In this document: positions 25,525 through 34,705 of the stretch, piece after piece | Numbering within the stretch: position 1 is the first letter of the stretch | Layout of the letters: every line of letters starts with the position of its first letter | From: Schaalia georgiae DSM 6843 | GTDB lineage: Bacteria > Actinomycetota > Actinomycetes > Actinomycetales > Actinomycetaceae | DNA length: 64,000 nt | Direction: 5' to 3' | Assembly (NCBI RefSeq): GCF_000429245.1 | Contig: NZ_AUBM01000006.1 | Coordinates: 69,051-133,050 of the forward strand | The notes under the pieces: generated by a model | The model's database searches: none | Seen by the model: the letters and a program-made list of their open reading frames with translations, nothing else | What the model was told of the DNA's origin: nothing | Position numbers and translations under genes: made by a program

Positions 25525-26217
25525 TCACTCATCAATCCCTTTGCCCCACTTGGCGACCACCAGCCCCCCCTCGGGCAGGGACTCCCGGTCGATGGAGAAG
25601 GCGACGTGGTCCGCCCACTTCCCCGCGATGTGCATGAAACGCCTGCGCAGGCCCTCCTCGTGCAGGCCCAGGCGCCTGCACAGCGCCAACGAGCGCTCGT
25701 TCTCAGGCCGAACGCACACCTCGACCCTGTGCAGGCCCAGTTCCCCGATGGCCAAATCGATCACCATCGCGGCGACCAGGGCGCCCAGGCCCCGCCCCGA
25801 CCACGACGAGGCGAGCCAGTAGCCCAACATCCCCTGGCTCATCGCCCCGCGCTGCACATTCGACAGGGAGTACTGGCCGGCCACCTTCCCATCCGCCTCG
25901 ACCACCAGCATCAGGGTGCGCCCCTCGCGCTGCTCGCGGTCGATGCGGTTGCAGTACTCGGCGATGGCGGGGACGGGCTCGTCCGCCTCCGGCGGCATCG
26001 TCGCCTCCCACGGCGCCAGCCACTCGCGGTCCCCCCGCCTCACGGCGTCGATGCGCAGGTGGTCGCGGCCCAGCGCCGGGCGCACCACCAGCTCGCGGGG
26101 ATCCCCCGTGCGAGCCGAGGGGGAGGCGGGCCCCATGAACCCCCTCCCCACGGGGTCGGGCACCCTCAGCGCCAGGCGCGCCGGACTGCCCCCCCACACT
26201 CTGCGCAGCAGGGGCAT
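25525..26217 (-). CDS. GNAT acetyltransferase, RimJ/RimL type
   Basis: The 230-residue protein has a GNAT fold of the ribosomal-protein N-acetyltransferase type. Motif A is in LASSWSGRGLGALVAAMVIDLAI (GRGLG binds the CoA pyrophosphate). It is followed by the RimJ-family LHRVEVCVRPENERSLALC and GLHEEGLRRRF. The ATG shares its first base with the TGA of moeA, so translation is coupled. The order moeA-rimJ is conserved in mycobacteria. The real acetyl acceptor is unknown. Confidence 0.85.
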   Translation of the reverse strand: MPLLRRVWGGSPARLALRVPDPVGRGFMGPASPSARTGDPRELVVRPALGRDHLRIDAVRRGDREWLAPWEATMPPEADEPVPAIAEYCNRIDREQREGRTLMLVVEADGKVAGQYSLSNVQRGAMSQGMLGYWLASSWSGRGLGALVAAMVIDLAIGELGLHRVEVCVRPENERSLALCRRLGLHEEGLRRRFMHIAGKWADHVAFSIDRESLPEGGLVVAKWGKGIDE

Positions 26218-27443
26218 CAGTCCAGGACCAGGCACTGCAGGCGGTCGCCCGCACGGACGTTCGTCACTTCCTCGGGAACGACCGCGAGGGCGTTCGACTC
26301 CGCCAGGGCCGACAGCAGCAGGGCGGTCGGCGAGCCCATGACTTTCGCCTGGTAGCCCGAGCGGGGGTCCCCCGCCAAGCGGACGCGCACGAACTCGCGC
26401 CTGCCCTTGGGCGAGTACCACGTGCGGTCCACGGCGGCGCGCACGACCGGGCGGTTCAGCGACTTCCACCCCTGCATGTGGCGCAGGGCCGGGCGGACGA
26501 ACACCTCGAAGCACACCTGGGCCGACACCGGGTCGCCCGGCAGGCAGAAGATCGGCGTCGCCGCTCCCCCGTCCTCGCCGCCGACGGTGCCGACCCCCAG
26601 GATGTGGCCCGGCCACGCCGCCACATTGTCGAAGCGCACAGTCCCCAGGGAACCGAGCACCTCGCGCACCGTGTCGCCGCTGCCATAGGAGATGCCGCCC
26701 GTCGTGAGCACGAGGTCGGCGCGCACCAGCTGGTCCTCGATCGTCTCGCGGAGCTTCGCCCTCTCGTCGGGAACAGCCGCGACACGGAAGGTCTGCGCGC
26801 CCGCGTCCGTGATCGCGGTGGACAGTGCGTGCCCGTTGGCGTCGAAGACGGTGCCGGGGCGCGCCTTGCGGCCGGGCTCCACCAGTTCGTCCCCGATGGA
26901 CAGGACCACGACGCGCGGACGCGGGTGTACGAGCAGCCGCGAGCGCCCCACCCCTGCCAGCAGCGCCACCTGCCGGGCGCCCACACGGGCGCCGGAGCGC
27001 AGGACGATCTGCCCCTCGGCCACGTCCTCGGCGCAACGGCGGATGTTCTCGCCCACGGCGGGCGCGGAGCGCACGCCCACCTCGGCGACGCCGTGGTCCG
27101 TGAACTCCAGGTCCACGACGGCGTCGGCGCCCGCCGGAACGGGCGCGCCCGACGCGATGCGGATCGCAGTGCCCGGCACCAGGGCCGCGGGGTCGACGAC
27201 GCCCGCGCGGATCTCCTCCGTGACGGGCAGGGAGACGGGCGCGTCCAGAGCCGCACGCGAGCAGTCCGAGGCGCGGACCGCGTACCCGTCGCAGGCGGCC
27301 AGGTCGGCCACGGGCAGGTTGAAGGGGGCGTGGACGTCCTCGGCGAGCACGCAGGACACGGCGTCCGCCAGTTGGACATCCAGGGGCGGCTGCTGGTCGA
27401 CCGCTGCGATGCAGTCCTGGTAGAAGTCGGCGACACTGCGCAT
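26217..27443 (-). CDS. moeA: Molybdopterin molybdotransferase
   Basis: MoeA inserts molybdate into adenylated molybdopterin in cofactor synthesis. The protein has 408 residues. The N-terminal domain carries PFNLPVADLAACDGYAV. The MoCF domain has the TTGGISYGSGDTVREV loop and NVAAWPGHILG, and a C-terminal barrel follows PIFCLPGDPVS. ATG at 27441-27443 lies 4 nt after the galU stop, giving a galU-moeA-rimJ operon. No other cofactor gene is nearby. Confidence 0.93.
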   Translation of the reverse strand: MRSVADFYQDCIAAVDQQPPLDVQLADAVSCVLAEDVHAPFNLPVADLAACDGYAVRASDCSRAALDAPVSLPVTEEIRAGVVDPAALVPGTAIRIASGAPVPAGADAVVDLEFTDHGVAEVGVRSAPAVGENIRRCAEDVAEGQIVLRSGARVGARQVALLAGVGRSRLLVHPRPRVVVLSIGDELVEPGRKARPGTVFDANGHALSTAITDAGAQTFRVAAVPDERAKLRETIEDQLVRADLVLTTGGISYGSGDTVREVLGSLGTVRFDNVAAWPGHILGVGTVGGEDGGAATPIFCLPGDPVSAQVCFEVFVRPALRHMQGWKSLNRPVVRAAVDRTWYSPKGRREFVRVRLAGDPRSGYQAKVMGSPTALLLSALAESNALAVVPEEVTNVRAGDRLQCLVLD

Positions 27444-27447
27444 GGGC

Positions 27448-28371
27448 TCAGTCCCCGACCTTGGTCTTGAGGAACTCCTTGAGGGCGGGGCCGAGCGCCG
27501 GATCCTCGAGCGCGAGGGCGACATTGGCCTCCAGGTAGCCCAGCTTGTCGCCGGTGTCGAAGCGCCGCTCGTCAATGACGACGCCGTACAGGCCGCCGCC
27601 CTGCTCGGCGGGCAGGTCGATCATGCGCGCGTAGCCGTCGGTGAGCTGGTACTCGCCGCCGGCACCGGGCTCGATCTCCTCCAGCGCGGTGAAGACGGCG
27701 GGGTCCAGCACGTAGCGGCCGACGACCGCGTACTCGGACTTGACCTCCTCGAGCGGGGGCTTCTCGGTGACGGCGGTGATGCGCATGAGGCTGCCCTCGG
27801 CCAGGTCCACGCCCTCGGGGATGGGGAGCGGCTCGACGGCGGTGGAGGCGTAGGCGGTGGCCTGCTCGGGGGTGACCCGCAGCAGGGCGACGACGGTACC
27901 GCCCAGCGCCTGGCGCACCTGGATCATCTTCGACAGGAGCGTCGAGCCCGGCTCCATGAGGTCGTCGGGCAGAAGCACCGCGCAGGGCGCGTCGCCCACG
28001 TGCTGCTTCGCCTGGGCGATGGCGTGGCCCAGGCCCAGGGGGTGGCCCTGGCGGACCGAGTGGACGCGGGCGTACTGCTTGTACTCGTTGACGGAGTCGA
28101 GCGCGTCCCGTTTTCCGGCCCTGGCCAGGTCGGCCTCCAGGCCCGGCTCGGCGTCGAAGTAGTCCTCAATGGACTGTTTGCCCGCGCGTGTGACGAAGAG
28201 GATGTCCTCAATGCCTGCGTCAGTGGCCTCCCTCACGATGTACTCGATGGAGGGCCTGTCGACGACTGGCAGCATCTCCTTGGGAACGGACTTCGTGATC
28301 GGCAGGAAACGGGTTCCCCGCCCGGCCGAAGGGACAACTGCGTGGATTACGGTCTGTTTTTTGTCTGCCAT
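27448..28371 (-). CDS. galU: UTP-glucose-1-phosphate uridylyltransferase
   Basis: GalU makes UDP-glucose from UTP and glucose-1-phosphate for glycan and glycolipid synthesis. The protein has 307 residues. The nucleotide loop is VPSAGRGTRFLPITKSVPKE, and PLGLGHAI, LLPDDLM and the closing RRFDTGDKLGYLEAN are present. ATG at 28369-28371 is leaderless: TACTCT lies exactly 7 nt upstream. It heads the galU-moeA-rimJ operon and shares its -10 region with the divergent 5-FCL gene. Confidence 0.95.
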   Translation of the reverse strand: MADKKQTVIHAVVPSAGRGTRFLPITKSVPKEMLPVVDRPSIEYIVREATDAGIEDILFVTRAGKQSIEDYFDAEPGLEADLARAGKRDALDSVNEYKQYARVHSVRQGHPLGLGHAIAQAKQHVGDAPCAVLLPDDLMEPGSTLLSKMIQVRQALGGTVVALLRVTPEQATAYASTAVEPLPIPEGVDLAEGSLMRITAVTEKPPLEEVKSEYAVVGRYVLDPAVFTALEEIEPGAGGEYQLTDGYARMIDLPAEQGGGLYGVVIDERRFDTGDKLGYLEANVALALEDPALGPALKEFLKTKVGD

Positions 28372-28377
28372 ACCCGC

Positions 28378-28384
28378 TAGAGTA
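28378..28384. promoter_or_regulatory. Symmetric bidirectional -10 serving two leaderless genes
   Basis: TAGAGT reads rightward at 28378-28383, 7 nt before the ATG at 28391. TACTCT reads leftward at 28384-28379, 7 nt before the galU ATG at 28371. The two boxes overlap by five bases and the whole intergenic gap is 19 bp. Recognisable -35 boxes are absent on both sides. Confidence 0.75.
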
Positions 28385-28390
28385 GCGAAT

Positions 28391-29023
28391 ATGGGGGCAA
28401 AAGTGGATACGATCACAGCTAAGCAGGAACTTCGGAGCCAGATCCGGGCGACCCGGCTCACGCGGAGGCGCACCGGCGCTGACATCCCGGGCAGCCTGGA
28501 GACTGAGCGCGCCGGAATGGTGCGCTCGTTCGACGAGGCGTGGGCGCGCCTGGGCGGGCCGCGCCTGCCCGCCCTCTTCCTCCCGCTGCCGACCGAGCCG
28601 GACCTGACGTGGGTCGTCGAGGCGGTGCCCGAGTGCCTGCTGCCCGTCGTCACGATCGCGGGCGTGCCCATTGAGGATCCCGAGTGGGGGCTGCACCGCG
28701 CGGGCGAGGCGCTGGCCGCCCCCTCGCAGTGGCGCCCGACCGATGGCAGCAACCCGCGCCGGCTCGCCGGGCCCGAGGGGATAGCGAGGGCCGATGTCGT
28801 CGTCATCCCCGCGCTGGCCGTCGACGAGTCGGGCACGCGCCTCGGGCAGGGGGGCGGATGGTACGACCGCACCCTGCCCCACCGCCGCGACGGCGTGCCC
28901 GTCCTGGCGTGCGTCTTCGACGACGAGGTGCGCGAGGCCGACACCCTGCCCCGCGAGGCCCACGACGTGCGCGTGGACGGCGTGATCACGCCGTCCACGT
29001 TCCGCCTCTTCGACCCCGTATAA
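28391..29023 (+). CDS. 5-formyltetrahydrofolate cyclo-ligase
   Basis: This enzyme converts 5-formyl-THF to methenyl-THF with ATP and returns it to the one-carbon pool. The protein has 210 residues. The N-terminal KQELRSQIRATRLTRR helix is present, and the family signature is in GTRLGQGGGWYDRTL, with DVVVIPALAVDESG before it. The end matches the family (DVRVDGVITPSTF). The ATG at 28391 is leaderless. Divergent pairing with galU is also seen in mycobacteria (Rv0992c/Rv0993). Confidence 0.93.
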   Translation: MGAKVDTITAKQELRSQIRATRLTRRRTGADIPGSLETERAGMVRSFDEAWARLGGPRLPALFLPLPTEPDLTWVVEAVPECLLPVVTIAGVPIEDPEWGLHRAGEALAAPSQWRPTDGSNPRRLAGPEGIARADVVVIPALAVDESGTRLGQGGGWYDRTLPHRRDGVPVLACVFDDEVREADTLPREAHDVRVDGVITPSTFRLFDPV

Positions 29024-29247
29024 GGGCTCGAACGCGTATATCACCTGGTCACAATGTGAGGAAGATACCTTCGGTCCACCTTTCCCCGGCTCGAAAGTCC
29101 TTATACGCTCATTGGTGGTTCTTGAGTCCTCCGTCGGTGGCCTCAGGGGCCCGTAACGCCCGCGGGCGCCGCACTCCCGGCGAGCGCCCGCCGCGGCCAT
29201 CCCGCCCCGGCGGCCCCCGCCGCCCGAACACGACTAGGAGTTTCCCA

Positions 29248-29655
29248 ATGATCAAGGGCTTCAAGGACTTCATCTCCCGCGGCAACGTCGTCGACCTGGC
29301 CGTCGGCGTCGTCATCGGCGCCGCCTTCGGAAAGATCGTCGACGCGCTCGTCGACGGCATCATCAACCCCCTCATCGCCGGAATGATCGGCAAGCCCGAT
29401 TTCTCCGACGTCCTGGCCTTCACCATCGGCAATTCCACGGTGAAGCCCGGCCTCCTCATCACCGCCGTCGTCAACTTCCTGCTCATGGCCTTCGCCATCT
29501 ACCTGTGCATCGTCGTGCCGATGAACAAGCTCGCCGAGCTGCGCACCGCGAAGGAGAAGGCGGACAAGGACGCGGCCCCCAAGGTCTCCGACGAAGTCCA
29601 GCTGCTCACCGAGATCCGCGACGCCCTCAAGTCCTCCGGTTCCACCACCGTGTGA
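29248..29655 (+). CDS. mscL: Large-conductance mechanosensitive channel
   Basis: MscL opens under membrane tension to release solutes in osmotic downshock. The 135 residues are typical. The N-terminal amphipathic helix MIKGFKDFISRGNVVDLAVG leads into TM1 (VVIGAAFGKIVDALVDGII). TM2 is near 70-92, and the cytoplasmic helix ends the protein. ATG at 29248 has AGGAG 8 nt upstream. It lies in the conserved galU/5-FCL neighbourhood. The 224 bp upstream hold its promoter, not clearly resolved. Confidence 0.97.
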   Translation: MIKGFKDFISRGNVVDLAVGVVIGAAFGKIVDALVDGIINPLIAGMIGKPDFSDVLAFTIGNSTVKPGLLITAVVNFLLMAFAIYLCIVVPMNKLAELRTAKEKADKDAAPKVSDEVQLLTEIRDALKSSGSTTV

Positions 29656-29676
29656 GCCGACATTCTCCCGTAGGAG

Positions 29677-29712
29677 GCGCGCGGGGCCAGCCGAAGGGCT
29701 GGCCCCGCGCGC
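29677..29712 (+). terminator. Terminator of mscL
   Basis: A perfect 16-bp stem, arms GCGCGCGGGGCCAGCC and its complement, carries a GAAG loop. It begins 22 nt after the mscL stop. There is no T tract. The next 160 bp hold no gene. Confidence 0.85.
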
Positions 29713-29878
29713 TATCGCATCCGGTGCCCGGCCGCTGCCTGCGGGAACTGGGAGTGCCGGGGGCCCGGGCGCACTCCCACGGCCCCAGCGACTGCCGCAG
29801 CTACGGGCCCCACTCCCACGGCCCCAGCGGGGGACGCGGGAAACAGGAGCGCGCCCAGAACATCCTCTGGGCACGGCC

Positions 29879-30112
29879 TCACACGCGAGGCTGGGCGTGG
29901 GGCGGGACGTTCTCCAGCAGGCGCCTGTCGTTCGCGCCATCGCCCCTGTCGGGGCTGTCGGCCATAGATCCTGGCCGCGTGTCCTCCGGGCGGACCAGGT
30001 CCTCCCACGAGGGCGGGATGCCCCGGTCGATGAGCCTGCGGTCCACGTCGGACACGTGGCGCGCCACCCTGCGGCGCCCCGGTGCGCGCCCGGAGGCGCT
30101 CCGCTCACTCAT
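29879..30112 (-). CDS. Small protein translationally coupled to the helicase
   Basis: These 77 residues are charged and mostly unstructured, but with conserved-looking segments: VDRRLIDRGIPPSWEDLVRP and NDRRLLENVPP. The ATG at 30110-30112 overlaps the helicase stop (ATGAGTGA, 8 bp), which argues for a real coupled gene. No catalytic motif is visible. I recall similar small proteins encoded after this helicase in other actinobacteria, but this is not checked. Function is unknown. Confidence 0.6.
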   Translation of the reverse strand: MSERSASGRAPGRRRVARHVSDVDRRLIDRGIPPSWEDLVRPEDTRPGSMADSPDRGDGANDRRLLENVPPHAQPRV

Positions 30113-33100
30113 CGGCACCGTCGTCGTAGTCGTCGTCGAAGAACGCGCCCACGTCGACAGCAGCCGGATCCTGGCCCCCCGGGCCCCCGGGAGGCACGGA
30201 GCCTACACCCGCCCCCGGAGCTGAAACGGGCTTCGTGCGGCGCACGACGTTGCCCAGAACGGCGTCCGACTGGAAGCCCCGCCGCGTGATGCCCAGAGCC
30301 AGGCGCAGTTCCTCGGCCGTTTCGATGTCGGAGCGCTCCACGCCGTCCGAGCGCACCCACGCGGCCATCTCGTCGAGTTGGTCGTCGGAGTACGCGGCCA
30401 GGGGCAGGCCCTTGGCGATGGCGGGACGGGGGCCGCGGTTCTCCTCCGAGGCGCGCTCCTTCTTCTGGATGGCGAGGAGCATGCCCGTGGTCACCTCGTC
30501 GACGTTCCTACGGCGTTTGCTCGCCTCGTCCAGCTCCTCGTCGAGGACGGGAACGGACCGGGGGGAGCCGCCTTGGGCGACCGCGTCCTCCGCCTCGGGG
30601 GCGGCCGCGTCGCCCCAGGGGCCGTCGACGGGGCCCGCAGCGCCATCGTCAGCGGCCGGAGCGGACTGCGCTGCGCCGTCGGCCGGAACCGGCGCGGGCC
30701 TGGGGACCTCCAGTACCGGCTCCGCGTCGTGCGCGCCGGAGTCGGCGACCATCGCATCGACGAGCGCCCCGATGGAGTCCGCCTCGTGGTCGGGGTCGAT
30801 GAACAAGGGCATCGACAGCGCCGTGACGACCCTCCACCCCTGGTCCTCGAGCATCGCGGGGCGCACCCGGTCGCGCACGCGCACGCTCGGCTCGTCGCAG
30901 TACGCCTCGTCGTCGGTCATGACGGCGACCAGCAGGCGGCCCGGCACATCCGGGTGCCCCACGGCCAACGGGATGCGCATACCACCGGGGATGCCGATAT
31001 TGGCGATCGCCTCGTAGCCCCGCTCGTAGAGCTTGTCCGCCAGGTCGATGAGGAGCCGGTCGGGCTCCCCCTCCAGTACGGGCCACGCGTCCGCGCCCTC
31101 GCCGGAGTGCCCCTCGGCGATCTCCAGGAGGTCCACGAGCATGTGCACGCCCTCGCGGTGGATCCGGGAGCGGTCGATGTCGGCACTGCGCAGGGACGAC
31201 ACCAGGGTGAGCTCCCCGCGCACGCTGCGCAGGACATCGGCCATGACCCGTGCCCCGTCGTCCGTCGAGAGCACCCCGAAGTCGTGGATGACGCGCCCGT
31301 GCGGCGTCTTGGCGAAGCCGACGGAGATGATGACCCGGTCACGGACGATCCCCTGCGCATGCCCAGGGCCTACGACGACGAAGGGCTGCACGGAGGTGGA
31401 GTCGAAGAACCTCGACAGCCCCGGCTCATTGGCGCGCAGCTTGTCCACGGCGGCCCGGATTCGCGCGGCGTGGCGCTCCGAGAGGGCGATGACGGCGAGG
31501 GAACGCTCGGGAGCCTCCACCCCGTGGGCGAGGACCAGGTCGACGACCGTTTCGACCTCCGCAGAAGTCGTCTCGATCGCGTTGCCCCCGAGGGCGGGCA
31601 TGCCCGTCCCCTCACACCACACAGCGCCGACGGGGGCGTTCGAGGCGGTCCACGGCACCGGGACGCCGCTGTGGCCCAGCGCGTACCGGGCGAGCAGCAG
31701 GGCGACTTGGTCGTTGAGCCGGCTCGGCCTCTGCTCGAGGCGGACGGAGGGCAGGACCCGCGCGAGGCTCGCGATCGCTCCGCCCTCGGCGCCCCCCGCC
31801 ACGTCAGCGACGACGACTACCTGGCGCGCCCTGGCGATCACCGGGATGAGCTCGCCCAGGGGCACCGAATCGGCGCCGTCGATGACCGCCAGGTCCACGT
31901 GGTGGCCGGGCCGCACGCATTCGGGCACCAGTGCGGGTGACGTGAGGACCACGGGGATGAGGCGGCGCACCAGCGGGTAGGAGCAGATCAGATCCGCGTC
32001 GGAGGGTGCCGGGACGTCCCCGGTGACGGCGTCGCGGAGCTCCTCGTGCTGGGTCGCGCGGGTCGCGAGCGCCGACGTGCGCAGGCGGCGCAGCGACGAG
32101 ACGGCCTGGGGGGCCAGGCTGGCCACCTGGCGCCTGTCGAGATCGCGCCCCTCGGCGAGTCGCGCGGACACCCGGGAGGGCTCGAGGCCCCCCAGGCTCG
32201 GGTCCGCCGCGAGCATGAGTGAGAGCAGGGAGGCCCACCACGCCAGGTCCAGCTCCGCGTCGATCATGGGAGCGCCGACGCCCCGCGCGGCGAAGTCCTC
32301 GGCCAGCGCCCGCAGGCCGAGCCCGTCGATCTTCGCCCACAGGGCCACCCGCCCGGGCAGTTCCCGTGCGCCAGCCTTGTCTGCCGCCCACTCCTGGACC
32401 AGTTCGGTGAGCTTGGCGACGTGAGTGCCCACGAGATTGGGCTGCTCGGCGGCGAAAACGGGGGCGATGGCCTCCAGGTCGGCGCGGACCCGGGCCGTGA
32501 GCTCCTCGCACTCGCTGAGCTGGGCGGGGACCACCGGCCAGCCGTCGTCGCCGCAGATCTTGCGCCACGCGTCGCGCCGCTCTTGGACGCGGATGAGAGC
32601 GCGGTGCAGGTCGGGCACGTGGATCCCGGGGCGCACGTAGTCGCGCGCCTGCTTGACCAAGCGGTTGCGCTCACGGCGCTTCATGGTGATGCCGTGGTCC
32701 GAGCGCCACTGCTTCGAGGCTGTGGCGATCACCATGTCCGCCGCAGATCTCTCGAAAATCTGGGGCTGGAAGATGTCGACGGCCTCGGCGACCCCTTCGA
32801 ACATGGCGAGTTGGAGCTCCCACTGCTCGAGCGTGTGGGCGTCGCGCGCGCCCGTCTCCCCCGCGACGGCGCTCATGTGGACCCGCAAGCGGGGCAACGA
32901 CTCGGCGAGGCGCACGACGCGCTCGAGGACGTCGGCCACCTCCTCCTCGGAGGAGACGACGGCGCCCTTCCACACCGAGTCGGGGTCGTCGCGCAGGTAC
33001 CCCCGCTCGGAGGCGGTGTGCAGCACGGCACGGGCGCGCTCCCCCTGGTCGAGGGCGATCTCGTACAGGGTGTCCTCGTCAAGGCGCACCCGTGTTGAGG

Positions 33101-34394
33101 GCGCGTCCTCCTCCTCGGTGAGGTCGGTGAGGACCCGCAGGGCGTGGGCGGCACTGACGCCGAAGTTCTTGTACGGGCGGCGCAGCGCGTCCGTGTAGGC
33201 CAGCAGGCTGGCGCGGGCCTCGCGCAGACGGGTCCGCATGTCGTCGACCTCGCGCTGGTCCATCACCGGCGACGTGTCCGCCATAGCGGCGCGCACCTTG
33301 TCCGCCAGGCCGTGGGACTCGCGGCTGCGCCCGTCGAAGTCGGCGAAGATCTCCTCCACGCCCAGTTCCATGAGGCGCGCGCGGGCCCGGACGGTGTGCG
33401 AGGGGGACGCGCCGACGTGGAGCACCGAGCGCCCCGACGCGGCGGCGTCCGCCAAGACCGCGGCGATGACGCTCGTCGCGTCCGAGTCAATGGGGGCGTC
33501 CACCACCAGCGAGTCGCCGGCGGCCACCGCCTCGACGGCGTCCTGCTGGGCGGGCGTGAGGTCGCCGATCCCGCGCTCCTTCCACGGGTCGCGGTCCCGG
33601 GGGTTGGGCGGGGCCAGGGAGACCGCGAGGGAGCCCACGGCGTCCTCGTCCCCGGCGAGGGCCCGCACGAGGGGCGAGTCCGCGAGGCGGTCGAGGTCCT
33701 CGAGGTCCCGCAGCAGCGGCGTCGCGGGGTGCTCGAAGATGCCGAGGATGAGTTCGTCGCGCACCTCGACGCCGTCGAGGACTCCGACCCGTTCGCGCAG
33801 CAGCGCGAGCGCCACCGACGCGGAGAAGCCATGGGAGGAGCGCGCTCCGTCGAGGAGGGCCTCCGCGTCGCAGTGCTCGCCCTTCTCGCGCAGAGCCGCC
33901 TCCAAGTCCGGGTCCATCAGGGCGCCCGGCTCGAGGGTGATCATGACGTCGCCGCCGACGTCGTCGAGGCGCACGGGCTTGAGCAGGGCCGCGGAGCGGA
34001 CCACGTGGCCGTCGCGGCGCCACTGCACCTGCCCGATGGACAGGTGGACGCGACCCACCCCGTGGCGGGTGGAGAGCTGGAGCGAGCGGGCCATCATCGC
34101 GCGGGCGCGCTCCATCGCGCGGGCGAGGCTGGCCTTCTCCCGGATGAGTGAGGACAGGCGCGTGGGCGCCTCCGTGTAGAGGCGGGCGAGGCCCCCCGGG
34201 TGCGCTTGGGTGATGGTCAGCTGCGGGACGTTTTGGCCCTCGGCGTCGGTGACCTCTACGACTTGCGCTCGCCAGCGCTCGACCGCCGCGGCGAGTGCGC
34301 TGGCGGCGGGGGAGGCTTGGACGGGCGTTTCCCGCGGGGGCGCCTGACGGTCCGCCCCACGGGAATTCCGGCGCGAGAAGAAACTAGTAGCCAC
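30105..34394 (-). CDS. Large helicase-like protein with degenerate ATPase and C-terminal nuclease-like domain
   Basis: The protein has 1,429 residues. It has the layout of the large SF1-like proteins of actinobacteria that end in an MTES_1575-type PD-(D/E)XK domain. The expected Walker A (GPPGTGKT) reads DAPIDSDATSV near residue 300, and the Walker B region reads VIDGADSVPLGEL, so ATP hydrolysis is doubtful. A C-terminal block (YERGYEAI, DDEAYCDEPSVRVRDRVRP, then EDQGWRVVTALS) matches the nuclease-like domain. A long charged tail follows. The start is GTG at 34392-34394 with TAGGGT 6 nt upstream, so it is leaderless. It is probably a DNA-binding or structural relative of a helicase-nuclease; its role is unknown. 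Confidence 0.75.
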   Translation of the reverse strand: MATSFFSRRNSRGADRQAPPRETPVQASPAASALAAAVERWRAQVVEVTDAEGQNVPQLTITQAHPGGLARLYTEAPTRLSSLIREKASLARAMERARAMMARSLQLSTRHGVGRVHLSIGQVQWRRDGHVVRSAALLKPVRLDDVGGDVMITLEPGALMDPDLEAALREKGEHCDAEALLDGARSSHGFSASVALALLRERVGVLDGVEVRDELILGIFEHPATPLLRDLEDLDRLADSPLVRALAGDEDAVGSLAVSLAPPNPRDRDPWKERGIGDLTPAQQDAVEAVAAGDSLVVDAPIDSDATSVIAAVLADAAASGRSVLHVGASPSHTVRARARLMELGVEEIFADFDGRSRESHGLADKVRAAMADTSPVMDQREVDDMRTRLREARASLLAYTDALRRPYKNFGVSAAHALRVLTDLTEEEDAPSTRVRLDEDTLYEIALDQGERARAVLHTASERGYLRDDPDSVWKGAVVSSEEEVADVLERVVRLAESLPRLRVHMSAVAGETGARDAHTLEQWELQLAMFEGVAEAVDIFQPQIFERSAADMVIATASKQWRSDHGITMKRRERNRLVKQARDYVRPGIHVPDLHRALIRVQERRDAWRKICGDDGWPVVPAQLSECEELTARVRADLEAIAPVFAAEQPNLVGTHVAKLTELVQEWAADKAGARELPGRVALWAKIDGLGLRALAEDFAARGVGAPMIDAELDLAWWASLLSLMLAADPSLGGLEPSRVSARLAEGRDLDRRQVASLAPQAVSSLRRLRTSALATRATQHEELRDAVTGDVPAPSDADLICSYPLVRRLIPVVLTSPALVPECVRPGHHVDLAVIDGADSVPLGELIPVIARARQVVVVADVAGGAEGGAIASLARVLPSVRLEQRPSRLNDQVALLLARYALGHSGVPVPWTASNAPVGAVWCEGTGMPALGGNAIETTSAEVETVVDLVLAHGVEAPERSLAVIALSERHAARIRAAVDKLRANEPGLSRFFDSTSVQPFVVVGPGHAQGIVRDRVIISVGFAKTPHGRVIHDFGVLSTDDGARVMADVLRSVRGELTLVSSLRSADIDRSRIHREGVHMLVDLLEIAEGHSGEGADAWPVLEGEPDRLLIDLADKLYERGYEAIANIGIPGGMRIPLAVGHPDVPGRLLVAVMTDDEAYCDEPSVRVRDRVRPAMLEDQGWRVVTALSMPLFIDPDHEADSIGALVDAMVADSGAHDAEPVLEVPRPAPVPADGAAQSAPAADDGAAGPVDGPWGDAAAPEAEDAVAQGGSPRSVPVLDEELDEASKRRRNVDEVTTGMLLAIQKKERASEENRGPRPAIAKGLPLAAYSDDQLDEMAAWVRSDGVERSDIETAEELRLALGITRRGFQSDAVLGNVVRRTKPVSAPGAGVGSVPPGGPGGQDPAAVDVGAFFDDDYDDGADE

Positions 34395-34400
34395 CCTTTC

Positions 34401-34406
34401 ACCCTA
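34401..34406 (-). promoter_or_regulatory. Leaderless -10 box of the helicase-like gene
   Basis: TAGGGT (minus strand) lies exactly 6 nt before the GTG at 34394. The AAAGG next to the start is too close to act as a normal ribosome site. Confidence 0.5.
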
Positions 34407-34509
34407 CGCGTCCCGCGCATCGGGCGCGCGCAGGCACCGCCGCAGTGCCCCACTTTGGGAGGCGACACGCCGGAGCGGGAGCCGGCACCGCCGGCTCCCG
34501 CTCCATGTG

Positions 34510-34582
34510 TGCCCCCGAGACGATTCGAACGTCCGACACCCGCTTTAGGAGAGCGGTGCTCTATCCCCTGAGCTACGAGGGC
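34510..34582 (-). tRNA. tRNA-Arg(CCT)
   Basis: The acceptor stem GCCCTCG/CGGGGGC has one T-G pair. The D stem is GCTC/GAGC, the anticodon stem CCGCT/AGCGG with loop CTCCTAA gives CCT, and the T arm is GGACG-TTCGAAT-CGTCT. CCA is not encoded. It reads AGG, the codon used at rpsL position 88. Confidence 0.92.
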
Positions 34583-34705
34583 GCGCAGGCAGCGCCTGCC
34601 CGCCCACTGTAGCAAAGACCCGGGGGCGTGCGCGCATCGGCCCGTCCGGCGGGCGCGGTGCCCGCGCGCGGCGAGCAGGGTAGTCGTGCGACGGCCAGAG
34701 CCGCC

